From contig CAVZPD010000028.1 in NCBI GenBank assembly GCA_963777045.1, positions 1-64,000 of the forward strand: 64,000 nucleotides of DNA, given 5' to 3'. The position numbers and the translations under genes are program-made. The DNA comes from JAPSGM01 sp963777045. GTDB lineage: Bacteria > Chloroflexota > Limnocylindria > QHBO01. The notes below the pieces were generated by a model. The model was not told the DNA's origin and did not search any database. It saw nothing but the letters and a program-made list of their open reading frames with translations. Shown piece after piece: positions 43,596 through 51,927 of this stretch (the stretch's first letter is position 1; every line of letters starts with the position of its first letter).

Positions 43596-45017
43596 ATGGA
43601 AAGGGCGGACGTGCCTGGCGTACCGCGGCCGCTGCTCACCGTTGGCCTGGTGCTGATGGTGACGGCGGTGGCGTTCGAGGGCCTGGCCGCGCCGACCATC
43701 TTGCCAGCCACGCTCGAGCAGCTCGGCGGCGTGGAGTTCTACGGCTGGGCATTCTCCGGCTTCTGGCTGGCGAACCTGGTTGGGATCCCACTGGCGGGAA
43801 CGGAGGCGGATCGCCGCGGGCCGTATCGACCGTTCGTGGCCGGCGCACTCGCCTTCGCGCTCGGCCTGGGCATGGCGGGCCTGGCGCCGGAGATGAGCTG
43901 GGTTGTCGCCGGTCGAGTCGTGCAGGGACTGGGCGCCGGGGCCATCAGCGCGATCACCTACGTGGCGGTCGCGCGCGGCTATCCCGCCGTCCTCCAGCCG
44001 CGCATGATCGCGGTGATCAGCAGCGCCTGGGTCCTGCCCGGGCTGGTGGGTCCAGCCCTCGCCGGATGGGTGGCCGAAGCCCACTCCTGGCGGTGGGTCT
44101 TCCTGGCGCTCGCACCGCTGCTGCCCCTCACGGCCATCGCCCTCGCTCGTCCGCTGCGCGCCCTCGCCGCGGCACCGGCCGAGACTCGTCCGGCGGGAAG
44201 CCGGCACGTCGTGCGTGACGCGCTGGTCCTGGCGGCGGGAGCGGGACTGGCGCTCGCGGCGCTCTCGTGGGGACAGCTGCCGATCTCGCTGATCCTGGGT
44301 GCGACCGGCGTCGCACTGGCGGTCGCGCCCCTGCGAAGGCTCCTGCCGCCGGGAACCCTCGGCGCCCGCTCGCCGCGCGGTGCGACGATCGCGGTGCTGG
44401 CGCTCATCAGCGTGGCGTTCTTCGGCGTGGAGGCGTTCGTGCCATTGGTCGTGGCATCGCTGCGCGGCGCCGGCACCGTCGCGGGCGGCCTGGCGCTGAC
44501 CGCCGCCGCCGTGACCTGGGCGGCAGGCTCGTGGCTGCAGGCTCGCCTCGCCTCGCGCAGCTCGCGGCGAAGTGTCGCCGCGGCCGGATTGGTGCTGATC
44601 GGCATCGGGGTTCTCGCCGAAACCGCCCTGCCCCTCAGCGCGCTCGCTCCGACCTGGTTCGCGGCGGCCGGCTGGGCACTGGCCGGGCTGGGGATGGGGC
44701 TCGCCTATTCGACGTTGACCCTCTCGGTGATCGAGTCGGCACCGCCGGGCGGCGAGGGAGCGGCGACCGCCTCCGCGCAGCTCGCCAACACGATGGGGAT
44801 CGCCGTGGGAACGGGCGTGGCCGGAAGCGTCGTGGCGCTTGCCGCCAGCGGTCCACTCGGCCTCGCGCCAGGCGTGGTGATCGCTGACCTGCTCATGCTC
44901 GCGGTAATCCTGGTCGCGCTGGCGGCCGCGCGGCAGATGCCCCATGGCGTCGACGGCCACCCAGCGTTGGCCATCGGGGGCGCGGGCGCGGAGCGTGGTC
45001 CGGTCCTGCTTCCCTAG
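43596..45017 (+). CDS. MFS transporter
   Basis: This 473-residue transporter has about 13-14 helices. Motif A appears as NLVGIPLAGTEADRRGPYRP and motif C as ISSAWVLPGLVGPALAGWVAEAHSWRWVF. These match DHA2-like drug-proton antiporters. The divergent doxX gene begins 246 bp upstream. The ArsR-SRPBCC operon follows on the same strand but has its own operator. Confidence 0.88.
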   Translation: MERADVPGVPRPLLTVGLVLMVTAVAFEGLAAPTILPATLEQLGGVEFYGWAFSGFWLANLVGIPLAGTEADRRGPYRPFVAGALAFALGLGMAGLAPEMSWVVAGRVVQGLGAGAISAITYVAVARGYPAVLQPRMIAVISSAWVLPGLVGPALAGWVAEAHSWRWVFLALAPLLPLTAIALARPLRALAAAPAETRPAGSRHVVRDALVLAAGAGLALAALSWGQLPISLILGATGVALAVAPLRRLLPPGTLGARSPRGATIAVLALISVAFFGVEAFVPLVVASLRGAGTVAGGLALTAAAVTWAAGSWLQARLASRSSRRSVAAAGLVLIGIGVLAETALPLSALAPTWFAAAGWALAGLGMGLAYSTLTLSVIESAPPGGEGAATASAQLANTMGIAVGTGVAGSVVALAASGPLGLAPGVVIADLLMLAVILVALAAARQMPHGVDGHPALAIGGAGAERGPVLLP

Positions 45018-45040
45018 CAACGCAGCTTGACACGCCCAAC

Positions 45041-45077
45041 GGTAAGCGGTAACTTACCGTAAGTGAGAACTTACGGT
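45041..45077. promoter_or_regulatory. ArsR-type operator, overlapping palindromes
   Basis: GGTAAG (45041-45046) pairs with CTTACC (45053-45058). A second, stronger dyad ACCGTAAGT (45056-45064), GAGA, ACTTACGGT (45069-45077) overlaps it. They end 6 bp before the regulator's ATG at 45084, so binding would block transcription start. Confidence 0.65.
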
Positions 45078-45083
45078 GGCGTC

Positions 45084-45398
45084 ATGGATGCGCTCGGGGA
45101 CCCGACCAGGCGCTCGGTGCTGGAAGCGCTGGCTGCGGGTCCGAGTTCGGTGGGCCGGCTCGCCGAAACGCTCCCGGTCAGCCGCCCGGCCGTCTCGCAG
45201 CACCTCAGGGTTCTGCGCGAGGCGGGACTGGTGTCGGATCGCCAGGTCGGGACGCGGCGCATCTACGAGGTGGACCCGGTTGGGATCGCGGCGGTCAGCG
45301 AGTATTGGAATCGGTTCTGGTCGCAGGTCATGGACCGCTACCGAATCGCCGCCGAGGCGGCTGCAGTGACAGGAGGTCAGGATGGACAAGGTGGCTGA
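45084..45398 (+). CDS. ArsR-family transcriptional regulator
   Basis: This 104-residue winged-helix regulator opens MDALGDPTRRSVLEALAAGPSSVGRLAE, with the recognition helix PVSRPAVSQHLRVLREAGLVSDRQ. It lacks the Cys-Val-Cys metal box, so it is the metal-independent type commonly paired with SRPBCC/AHSA1 proteins. A GTG at 45063 within the operator is an alternative but unlikely start. It overlaps the SRPBCC gene by 17 bp. Confidence 0.9.
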   Translation: MDALGDPTRRSVLEALAAGPSSVGRLAETLPVSRPAVSQHLRVLREAGLVSDRQVGTRRIYEVDPVGIAAVSEYWNRFWSQVMDRYRIAAEAAAVTGGQDGQGG

Positions 45399-45846
45399 CA
45401 ACATGGTCGTGCGGAGCTCGGTCGAGGTTTCGCTGCCGCCGCATGCCGCATTCCGGCTCTTCGTGGTTCGCCTCGCGGACTGGTGGCCGCTGGAGACGCA
45501 CTCGGTGTTCGGGGATAGGGCGGAGTCGGTCGAGGTCGAGCAGCACGTAGGTGGCCGGATCATCGAGTCCGGGCGCGGCGGTGAGACGGCGGACTGGGGC
45601 GTCGTCACCGAATGGGACGAGCCGGCCCGGATCGCATTCACCTGGCACCCGGGGCAGGAGGCGAGCTTCGCCACTGCGGTCGAGGTCAGCTTCATGGAAG
45701 TGGCCGGCGGCGCGACGCGTGTCGACCTCGTCCACAGCGGGTGGGAGAGGCGTGGTGAGGACGCGCCACGGCTGATGGAGTCGTACGGACCGGGCTGGAC
45801 ACACGTCCTGGCCCAGTTCCGCAGGCTGTCAGAAGGGGCCGAGTGA
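45382..45846 (+). CDS. SRPBCC (AHSA1-like) domain protein
   Basis: This 154-residue protein has the helix-grip SRPBCC fold pattern: SVEVSLPPHAAFRLFVVRLADWWP at the start, VTEWDEPARIAFTWHP in the middle and an amphipathic C-terminal helix (YGPGWTHVLAQFRRL). Members bind hydrophobic ligands or act as activators. The strong ribosome-binding site AGGAGGTCAGG lies inside the upstream ArsR gene. The two form the common ArsR-AHSA1 operon. Confidence 0.9.
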   Translation: MDKVADNMVVRSSVEVSLPPHAAFRLFVVRLADWWPLETHSVFGDRAESVEVEQHVGGRIIESGRGGETADWGVVTEWDEPARIAFTWHPGQEASFATAVEVSFMEVAGGATRVDLVHSGWERRGEDAPRLMESYGPGWTHVLAQFRRLSEGAE

Positions 45847-45885
45847 CGCGGGCCGCTTGACGGCCTCCAGGTGCCCTTCGGCGCG

Positions 45886-45909
45886 TGACAGGGCCGATCG
45901 GCCCTGTCA
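45886..45909. promoter_or_regulatory. Perfect 24-bp palindrome containing GGGCC-GATCG-GCCCT
   Basis: The half-site TGACAGGGCCGA at 45886-45897 is followed immediately by its exact complement to 45909, with no loop. It sits 10 bp before the zinc-ribbon gene and includes the shared GGGMC-N5-GCCCT element. The absence of a loop suggests an operator rather than a terminator. Confidence 0.55.
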
Positions 45910-45919
45910 GCGTCGGAGC

Positions 45920-46141
45920 ATGACGATGATCGATCCTCGCACATGGTCGTGGTCCGGCGACCGCCGCCTGGTTGTCGACGCCGGTCGCGTCAACTGTCCG
46001 ACGCGCGGCGACCTCGACGTCGAGGAGTGCTTCGCCTGCGGCCGGATGCTGCGCTTCGAGGACGGCAGCCGAGAGACGGTCGTGTGCGGCCAGCCGCTCG
46101 GCGATCCGATGCTGTCGCTGGTGGACCGCGCCGGCTGGTAG
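45920..46141 (+). CDS. Small zinc-ribbon-like protein
   Basis: This 73-residue protein has three Cys positions (CPTRGDLDVEECFACGRM) and a later VVCG, consistent with a treble-clef or zinc-ribbon site. No family is recognised. It lies just after the perfect 24-bp palindrome and is convergent with the metallo-hydrolase gene. Confidence 0.6.
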   Translation: MTMIDPRTWSWSGDRRLVVDAGRVNCPTRGDLDVEECFACGRMLRFEDGSRETVVCGQPLGDPMLSLVDRAGW

Positions 46142-46162
46142 CGAGCCCGGCTTCGCGACGAC

Positions 46163-46732
46163 CTAGCGCGTCCGGTCTCCGGGGAACGGATCGCCGTGCC
46201 CCGGCACGATGACGTCCGCCAGCTCGAGAATGCGCGCTCGGCTGCGAAGCAGCGCATCGGGGTCCTCCGCCAGGGGATCGACTTCCGGGCTGCGGTCGGC
46301 ACGCCACCAGCAGTGGGTGCAGGCCACGACGCCGTCATCGGTCTCCACCAGCAGGGTCAGGTCCTCAGCAGTGTGCCCGGGCGTCAGGATGATCCGTGTT
46401 GACGAGCCGATGGCGTGGCCGTCGCCGTCATGGTCGAGCCACTGGTCGCCACGGTATCGGGCCCAGAAATCGACCACCTCGGCGTTCGGGAAGAGGGCCG
46501 CGTTGAGGGCATGGTCGGGATGGTGGTGGGTCAGGACGACGTGGGTCACCTCGTCCGCCGAGACTCCCTGTGCAGAGAGCGGGTCCAGGATCACGCCGCG
46601 GTCGGCCACCATTCCGGGATCGACCACGATTACCGCGTCGCCGTCGAGTACGAGGCTGACGCTGCTCGCGACGCCGCTGTCGTTCGCGTAGCCGGCGTGC
46701 AGGAGGTGGAAGCGCGCGGTCATGGTGAACAT
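46163..46732 (-). CDS. Metallo-beta-lactamase-fold hydrolase
   Basis: This 189-residue protein has the MBL fold with the dinuclear metal motif VLTHHHPDHALNA (residues about 67-79). GHTAEDLTLLVE and the final metal-ligand His-containing segment IVPGHGDPF follow. Similarity is to stand-alone MBL proteins of the MBLAC1 type. The substrate is unknown. The start may be 46732 or the ATG at 46723; the latter gives MTARFHLLHAG. Confidence 0.85.
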   Translation of the reverse strand: MFTMTARFHLLHAGYANDSGVASSVSLVLDGDAVIVVDPGMVADRGVILDPLSAQGVSADEVTHVVLTHHHPDHALNAALFPNAEVVDFWARYRGDQWLDHDGDGHAIGSSTRIILTPGHTAEDLTLLVETDDGVVACTHCWWRADRSPEVDPLAEDPDALLRSRARILELADVIVPGHGDPFPGDRTR

Positions 46733-46785
46733 GATGCGCTGGGAATCGGCCGCACGCCGGCAGGCTTTGACGGTACCCTCCGAGC

Positions 46786-47808
46786 GTGGATCGTCGCCCC
46801 CCGTCGCTGAATCCGGTACGCCAGCTCCCGCGGCTGCTCCGCCCCCGCGGGCGCGGACCGGCCGAAGCGGGCACGCCCGTCGTCGTCGAGCAGGCGCGCA
46901 TCGAGGAGGTCGAGGCCGTCGGGCTGCGCTGGTTCCACGCCCAGGATCCGCACGCGGCCGATACGGCCTGGCTGGCGGACCGCTTCGCGTTCCATCCCCT
47001 GGACCTGGAGGACGTCATCAGCGTCAACCAGCGGCCGAAGCTCGACGTCTACGACGACTACCTCTTCCTGGTCGTGCAGTTCCCCCGTTTCGACAAGGCG
47101 ACGGGGCGGCTGCACGCGGTGGAGTTGGACGTCTTCATCGGCCCCGACTACGTCGTCACCCTGCCCGAGGAGGCGATCGTGCCGCTGCCCGCCATGTGGG
47201 AGCGGGTCCAGGAGCAGCCCGAGACCCGCGAGGCGATGTTCGCCGGCGGTTCCGGCCGGCTGCTCTACGAGATCCTGGACCGATGCGTCGATGCCTGCTT
47301 CCCCATGCTCGGCGCCCTCGGCCGGAAGCTACGGCGCCTGGAGGACGACATCTTCGAGGGGCGATCGCGCGAGATCGTGCGCGAGATCAGCAACACCAAG
47401 CAGGAGATCATCAACTTCCGCGCCGTGATTCGGCCCCAGCGTGCGGTCTTCCGCCTCCTTGAGCGCGCAAAGCAGCGGCACTTCGGCGAGGAGCTGGACG
47501 TCTACTTCGACGACCTGACCGATGCCTCCGAGCGCATCTGGGACGTGCTCGAGAACTTCAAAGAGATCGTCGAGGCGCTCGAATCATCAAACGAGTCGGT
47601 GCTCTCGCACGGCGTCAACGACACCCTCCGGCTGCTGACCGCCCTCAGCGTGATCCTGCTGCCCCAGACGCTCATCACCGGCCTCTTCGGCATGAACGTC
47701 CTCTTCCCGGGCGAGGGTTCCGAGGCCGCATTCTGGTGGATCTCGGGAACGATGCTGGCCATCACGCTCGTCCTGGTCGCCTTCTTCCGCCGCCGCGGCT
47801 GGCTCTAG
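46786..47808 (+). CDS. CorA-family magnesium/divalent cation channel
   Basis: This 340-residue protein has a long cytosolic domain followed by two C-terminal helices. The pore signature GMN occurs in LFGMNVLFPGEG at about residues 301-303. The C-terminus is basic (FFRRRGWL). CorA forms pentameric Mg2+/Co2+ channels. It starts at GTG 46786 and is followed 2 bp later by a second, truncated CorA tail. Confidence 0.92.
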   Translation: MDRRPPSLNPVRQLPRLLRPRGRGPAEAGTPVVVEQARIEEVEAVGLRWFHAQDPHAADTAWLADRFAFHPLDLEDVISVNQRPKLDVYDDYLFLVVQFPRFDKATGRLHAVELDVFIGPDYVVTLPEEAIVPLPAMWERVQEQPETREAMFAGGSGRLLYEILDRCVDACFPMLGALGRKLRRLEDDIFEGRSREIVREISNTKQEIINFRAVIRPQRAVFRLLERAKQRHFGEELDVYFDDLTDASERIWDVLENFKEIVEALESSNESVLSHGVNDTLRLLTALSVILLPQTLITGLFGMNVLFPGEGSEAAFWWISGTMLAITLVLVAFFRRRGWL

Positions 47809-47810
47809 CG

Positions 47811-47918
47811 ATCGTGCCCGACGAGGGCAACGTGGCAGCGTTCTGGCTGATCCTGGGTGCCATGGCCGTACTGCTGGTGGGGATGGTTGTCTACTTCCGC
47901 AATCGCGGCTGGCTCTAG
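47811..47918 (+). pseudogene. Remnant of a second corA copy (C-terminal helix only)
   Basis: The 36 codons read IVPDEGNVAAFWLILGAMAVLLVGMVVYFRNRGWL, which aligns with the end of the upstream CorA (PGEGSEAAFW...FFRRRGWL). Everything before the pore region is missing. The divergence from the first copy suggests two paralogues that were reduced by deletion, rather than a recent duplication. Confidence 0.8.
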
Positions 47919-48855
47919 GCTCGCGTCGCCGCTCGCCGCGGCAGCCCTCGTCTCGCGGCGGATCGACGTCCAGGGCGAGGGCGTGAACCTCGTCGAGGCC
48001 GGCTCCGGTCCGCCGCTGCTGCTCGTTCACGGCTTCCCGAGCAACGCGCTCAGCTGGCGGCTCGTCATGGAGCGACTGGTGGGCCGGCGCCGAATGCTCG
48101 CGCCGGACCAGGTCGGCTTCGGCCGCTCCACCCGCCGCACGCGCGCGCCGCTGACCGATGACGCCTATGCCGATCGTCTCGCCAGGCTCCTCGACGTGCT
48201 CGAGATCGAGCGGGCGGACGTTGCCGGGCTGTCGTGGGGCGGCGCCGTAGCCCAGCGGCTGGCCCTGCGACATCCGGAACGCGTCGGCAGGCTCGTCCTC
48301 GCGGCTGCGGTCAGCGCCGCGCGACCGCTGCGGCTCAGCGACGGCAGCCTGCTCGGGCTGGCGCTGGGGCGCCTCGCTCCGCCACTCGCGCGCGGGGTCG
48401 TGCGCCGATACCTCCTGCGGGCCACGGCCGGCGACCTCGGAAGCGAGGTGCTCAACGAGGTCGTGGACGGGTACGTGGAACCGCTGCGGACGCCGGGCGC
48501 GCTCGCCTTCCTGCGCCGCTTCGTGCGCGCCACGCGCGCCACGCCGCCCGCCGACGTCTCGCCCATCGAGGCACCCACCCTGGTCGTCGTCCCGGATGCG
48601 GACCGCGTCATCGCGCCGGCGGTGGGGCACGAGCTGGCGGCGACGATCCCGACGGCGCAGCTGGAAGTGCTTCCCGACGTCGGCCACGCGGTGCAGTTCG
48701 AGGCCGCGGACCGGCTGGCGGACCTGCTGGACCAGTTCCTCGCCGCCTCGTCGATCCCTGGCCCTGTGCGCGACGCTCCTGCCAGCGCAGAAGTGAACGC
48801 GCTGCCGCGTCCACGGGTAGCAGGGGTGTCGCCTGGTTGGCCCGGGCCGCGCTAA
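47857..48855 (+). CDS. Alpha/beta hydrolase
   Basis: This 332-residue protein has the oxyanion-hole motif LLLVHGFPSNALSW, the nucleophile elbow GLSWGGAVAQ (Ser), an acid residue in VVPDADRVIAP and a catalytic-His-type DVGHAVQFEA. These give a complete alpha/beta-hydrolase triad. The start is uncertain: ATG 47857 and TTG 47887 both lie inside the CorA remnant in another frame, and GTG 47983 would delete the first strand. The N-terminus may be chimeric. A hairpin follows the gene. The substrate is unknown. Confidence 0.85.
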   Translation: MPWPYCWWGWLSTSAIAAGSRLASPLAAAALVSRRIDVQGEGVNLVEAGSGPPLLLVHGFPSNALSWRLVMERLVGRRRMLAPDQVGFGRSTRRTRAPLTDDAYADRLARLLDVLEIERADVAGLSWGGAVAQRLALRHPERVGRLVLAAAVSAARPLRLSDGSLLGLALGRLAPPLARGVVRRYLLRATAGDLGSEVLNEVVDGYVEPLRTPGALAFLRRFVRATRATPPADVSPIEAPTLVVVPDADRVIAPAVGHELAATIPTAQLEVLPDVGHAVQFEAADRLADLLDQFLAASSIPGPVRDAPASAEVNALPRPRVAGVSPGWPGPR

Positions 48856-48876
48856 CCGGCCCGGCAGGCGGCGCCT

Positions 48877-48906
48877 GATGCCCCACCAGCACCCCGGTGG
48901 GGCATC
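48877..48906 (+). terminator. Hairpin downstream of the alpha/beta hydrolase
   Basis: An 11-bp perfect stem (GATGCCCCACC at 48877-48887 with its complement at 48896-48906) around an 8-base loop, 22 bp after the stop. No U-tract follows. The remaining convergent gap to 49135 shows nothing recognisable. Confidence 0.55.
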
Positions 48907-49135
48907 CTGGCATCCAGCTGGGGAATCGCTGTGGAAAAGCCGTCGAGCTGCATGCAAAGTCGGGGATAAACGGACTTGCGGCCGGCTCGCGCGCCGCCAT
49001 ATCCTCTTCTCGTCCCGAAGGGGCAGCGGACCGGATCGCGAGATTGCATCAAGTGGTTCCGGTACCGGGTCGGCGGTCTCGCACCACCGGACCGGCGCAG
49101 TTCCTTCGGGGCATTTTCGCGTCCGCGTGTCCCGC

Positions 49136-49654
49136 TCAGCGCCGGATCGTGAGCGCCACCTCATCGGCTGCCGCCTGGGACCCCAGGACGTGCACGGCGG
49201 CGAAGCCCTCGTCGCGGAGCGAGGTGAGCGACCGGAGCATCGAGCGATGCTGGCGCCTGATGGCAGCCGGCGGACGCCGGTCCGGGCGCTGCGCATTCCG
49301 CTCCAGGCAGACCTCGAGTGGTGTGTCGAGCGCGATCGCGACCGCCGGGCGACCACTGCGCCTGGCCACCGCCAGCAGGCGCTCGCGCGCCCAGCTCTCG
49401 ACGTTGGTCGCGTCCACGACCGTCATGCGGCCTCGGGCCAGGCGCAGCGCGAGCGCGGTATGCAGCAGCTCGAACGCGGCCTCCGTTGCCGACTGGTCGG
49501 CCGGGTCGTCGGCGACGATCGCCCGCATCTCGTCAGACGAGAGGACATGCGTCCGCGCAAAGCGGCGAGCGAAGGTCGACTTCCCCGAGCCGCTCACGCC
49601 GACCAGGACCACCATGCAGTCATGAGGCAGCTCGATCTCGCCGCCATCGCTCAC
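49136..49654 (-). CDS. AAA/P-loop kinase (PNKP/zeta-like)
   Basis: This 172-residue P-loop protein has Walker A LVGVSGSGKSTFARRF and the segment VVDATNVESWARERLLAVARRSG, both shared with polynucleotide-kinase-like domains. IALDTPLEVCLERNAQRPDRRPP is typical of the PNKP lid. The target could be nucleic acid or a small molecule. It overlaps the YedK-type gene by 4 bp, so the two are co-transcribed. Confidence 0.82.
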   Translation of the reverse strand: MSDGGEIELPHDCMVVLVGVSGSGKSTFARRFARTHVLSSDEMRAIVADDPADQSATEAAFELLHTALALRLARGRMTVVDATNVESWARERLLAVARRSGRPAVAIALDTPLEVCLERNAQRPDRRPPAAIRRQHRSMLRSLTSLRDEGFAAVHVLGSQAAADEVALTIRR

Positions 49655-50367
49655 GCCGGCCAGAGCTCAGACTGCCAGCGGCTCAGTGGCGCGAGCAGCT
49701 CCGGCCCGTCGCTCCGCACGTCGTTGACGGCGGGGGAGACGGGGTACAGCTCCATCGTCTCGGCCGGAGCCGGCCGCAGCAGGGGACGAAGCTCGTCGAC
49801 GCCGGTCTCCTCCGCCAGCCACCGGTTCCAGTCTCCGGGTTGCACGATCACCGGCATGCGGTCGTGGACGCGCGCCACGAGCTCATTCGGGGGGCCGGTG
49901 ATGATGCACGCAGTGTGGATCCGTTCGGCGCTCACCGGGTCGCGCCAGCTGGTCCAGAGGCCGGCGAAGGCCATCGGCTGACCCGATGCGAGTCGGACCG
50001 CAAAGGGCTCGGCCCGCGAGCTGCGACCGCTTCGCGCATCCGCGTGTCGTCGCCACTCGTAGAAGGCATCGGCCGGGATGAGGCACCGGCGGCGCTGGAA
50101 CGAGGCGCGGAAGGCCGGCGACGCCTCCACGGTCTCGCTCCGCGCGTTGATGAGGCGTGCGCTCCCTCGCGCCGAGGTGGCGTAGACGGGCAGCAGGCCC
50201 CAGCGGAAGCGGTCCACCACGCGATCGCCGCGGTGCTCCAGCACAGCCAGGATGGGGTCGGTTGGCGCGACGTTGAAACGCCCGCCAGCCAGGTCGGAGG
50301 CAGGGCGGGCGCCAAAGATTCGTGCGAGTTCCTCCGCCGAGCGCGGCTGGGCGAAGCGGCCGCACAT
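49651..50367 (-). CDS. SOS response-associated peptidase (YedK/HMCES-like)
   Basis: This 238-residue SRAP protein crosslinks to abasic sites in single-stranded DNA through its N-terminal Cys2 (MCGRFAQ). The other signature motifs are present: INARSETVEASPAFR (Asn and Glu of the active site), RCLIPADAFYEWRR and HDRMPVIVQP with the conserved His. Length is normal. It shares an operon with the kinase downstream. Confidence 0.93.
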   Translation of the reverse strand: MCGRFAQPRSAEELARIFGARPASDLAGGRFNVAPTDPILAVLEHRGDRVVDRFRWGLLPVYATSARGSARLINARSETVEASPAFRASFQRRRCLIPADAFYEWRRHADARSGRSSRAEPFAVRLASGQPMAFAGLWTSWRDPVSAERIHTACIITGPPNELVARVHDRMPVIVQPGDWNRWLAEETGVDELRPLLRPAPAETMELYPVSPAVNDVRSDGPELLAPLSRWQSELWPA

Positions 50368-50393
50368 CGGCGGTCAGTCGAGAGGCGGGTCCG

Positions 50394-50585
50394 TCAGGCC
50401 TCGGACGCGGCGCACTCGGGGCACATGGCGGCAGCCGGGATGGGTGGCTGCGGTGAACCGGTCGCGCGCGGCAGTGTCTTGCCGCACATCGTCATTTCGG
50501 CATCGCGCTGCACGTGCACCTTCGAGAACTGTCGATCGGGAAGTCGCCATGTGACGTAGCGTCGCTGGTTGACGTGGGTGGCCAT
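50394..50585 (-). CDS. Small zinc-ribbon protein
   Basis: This 63-residue protein carries CGK near the middle and a C-terminal MCPECAASEA, giving a potential CxxC-type metal site with the upstream Cys and His residues. The ATG at 50583-50585 has a GAGGAG ribosome-binding site upstream. No family is recognised. It precedes the YedK-type gene on the same strand with a 26-bp gap. Confidence 0.55.
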   Translation of the reverse strand: MATHVNQRRYVTWRLPDRQFSKVHVQRDAEMTMCGKTLPRATGSPQPPIPAAAMCPECAASEA

Positions 50586-50748
50586 CTCGCTCCTCGGAAT
50601 GACCGCAGTGCGCAGAAGCGCCGCCGCGGAAAGGGGGAGGCCATTATGCCTGAAATCGGCCCAAAGCGCCACCCACGGGCGCCGGGAGACATACCCGCGC
50701 CCGGCGTCCGGCGCACGGATCGTGGCCAACGGGCATGATGGAGGAGCC

Positions 50749-51924
50749 ATGCCAAGAATTGGAATTGTCACCGGGGGCGGCGACGTCCCCGCCCTCAACT
50801 CGGTCATCAAGAGCGTCGTCTACCGGTGCAGCGAATTGGGTTGGGATGCCATCGGCATTCGGCGCGGATGGCAGGGTCTCACCCACCAGCCCCCGGGCGG
50901 GACGCCGGACGAGGATTTCGTGCGACCGCTCGATCGACGCACCACGCGCGCCATCGACCGCACTGGCGGCACGATCCTGCATACCTCGCGCACGAACCCC
51001 GGGCGGATGCCGGAGGCGGCCCTCCCGACGCACCTGTCGGACGCCGAACGGAAGCGAATGCGGATCGATGAGGGGCGCTACGACCTGACGCCGGTGGTCC
51101 TGCGCAACCTGGAGGCACTGGGCATCACCCATCTCGTCGCCATCGGCGGAGACGACACGCTCAGCTACGCGGCGCGGTTGGGGCAGGAGGGCGTCCCCCT
51201 GATCGCCATCCCCAAGACGATGGACAACGACGTGGCCGGGACCGAATACTGCATCGGCTTCTCGACCGCCGTCACCCGTGCGAAGGAGCTGATCAACCGC
51301 CAGCGAACGACGCTGGGCAGCCACGAGCGCATTGGCGTCTTCCGGATCTTCGGCCGCAATGCGGGCTACAGCGCCTGGTACGCGGCCTACGTCACCAGCA
51401 GCCGCTGCGTCATCCCGGAGTCGCCCTTCGATCTCGGGCTCCTCGCCGACCTCCTGACGGAGGATCGGAAGGCGAATCCCAGCTCCTACGCCCTCGTCAT
51501 CGCCTCGGAAGGCGCCGTCTGGACTGGTGCCACGCTGCAGGAGTTCGGTGAGGCGGATGCCTATGGGCATCGGCGCAAGGCCGACGTCGGCTTTGCCCTG
51601 GCGGAGCAGCTCAAGGAGATCACCGGCGTCGAGACGGTCCACTCCGACCTGACCTACGACCTGCGCTCGGGTGACCCCGACGCGCTGGACCAGATGGTGG
51701 CGACAACGTTCGCGAACGTCGCCGTGGAGCTCTTGGTCGACGGCGTCACCGGGCGCATGGTGGCGATCCAGGGCGGCAGGTACGCGCACGCACCGCTGCC
51801 GAGCCGAGAGATGGGCGCGCGGCGACTGGACGTCGAGACCATGTACAACACCGAGCGCCTCCGACCCCGCTACGACCATCGGCTGGGCATGCCGCTGCTC
51901 CTGGGTCCGCCGCTCGACGGCTGA
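50749..51924 (+). CDS. pfp: 6-phosphofructokinase, predicted pyrophosphate-dependent
   Basis: This 391-residue enzyme phosphorylates fructose 6-phosphate. The nucleotide loop is atypical (TGGGDVPALNSVIKSVVYR). The site that decides the phosphoryl donor reads GGDDT rather than GGDGS, and PKTMDND carries the Lys typical of pyrophosphate enzymes. By the standard residue rule (Asp and Lys at the two Gly positions of ATP-PFK) this predicts PPi use. The substrate-binding MGRxxG-like motif appears as FGRNAGYSAW. A GGAGGAG ribosome-binding site precedes the ATG at 50749. Three GGGMC-N5-GCCCT elements lie just downstream and probably serve the next gene. Confidence 0.88.
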   Translation: MPRIGIVTGGGDVPALNSVIKSVVYRCSELGWDAIGIRRGWQGLTHQPPGGTPDEDFVRPLDRRTTRAIDRTGGTILHTSRTNPGRMPEAALPTHLSDAERKRMRIDEGRYDLTPVVLRNLEALGITHLVAIGGDDTLSYAARLGQEGVPLIAIPKTMDNDVAGTEYCIGFSTAVTRAKELINRQRTTLGSHERIGVFRIFGRNAGYSAWYAAYVTSSRCVIPESPFDLGLLADLLTEDRKANPSSYALVIASEGAVWTGATLQEFGEADAYGHRRKADVGFALAEQLKEITGVETVHSDLTYDLRSGDPDALDQMVATTFANVAVELLVDGVTGRMVAIQGGRYAHAPLPSREMGARRLDVETMYNTERLRPRYDHRLGMPLLLGPPLDG

Positions 51925-51927
51925 GTC

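Noticed and set aside
43581..45020. 479-codon open frame antisense to the MFS transporter
   Set aside because: Arg/Gln/Gly-rich without folds; the sense strand has the full MFS pattern.
48917..48985. TGTGGAAAAG and GGGATAAAC as possible DnaA boxes or origin elements
   Set aside because: Single weak matches, no cluster and no dnaA or dnaN nearby.
49040..49110. Possible tRNA-like fold near GGTTCCGGTACC and a CACCACC end
   Set aside because: No acceptor stem closes and there is no proper T-loop or anticodon arm.
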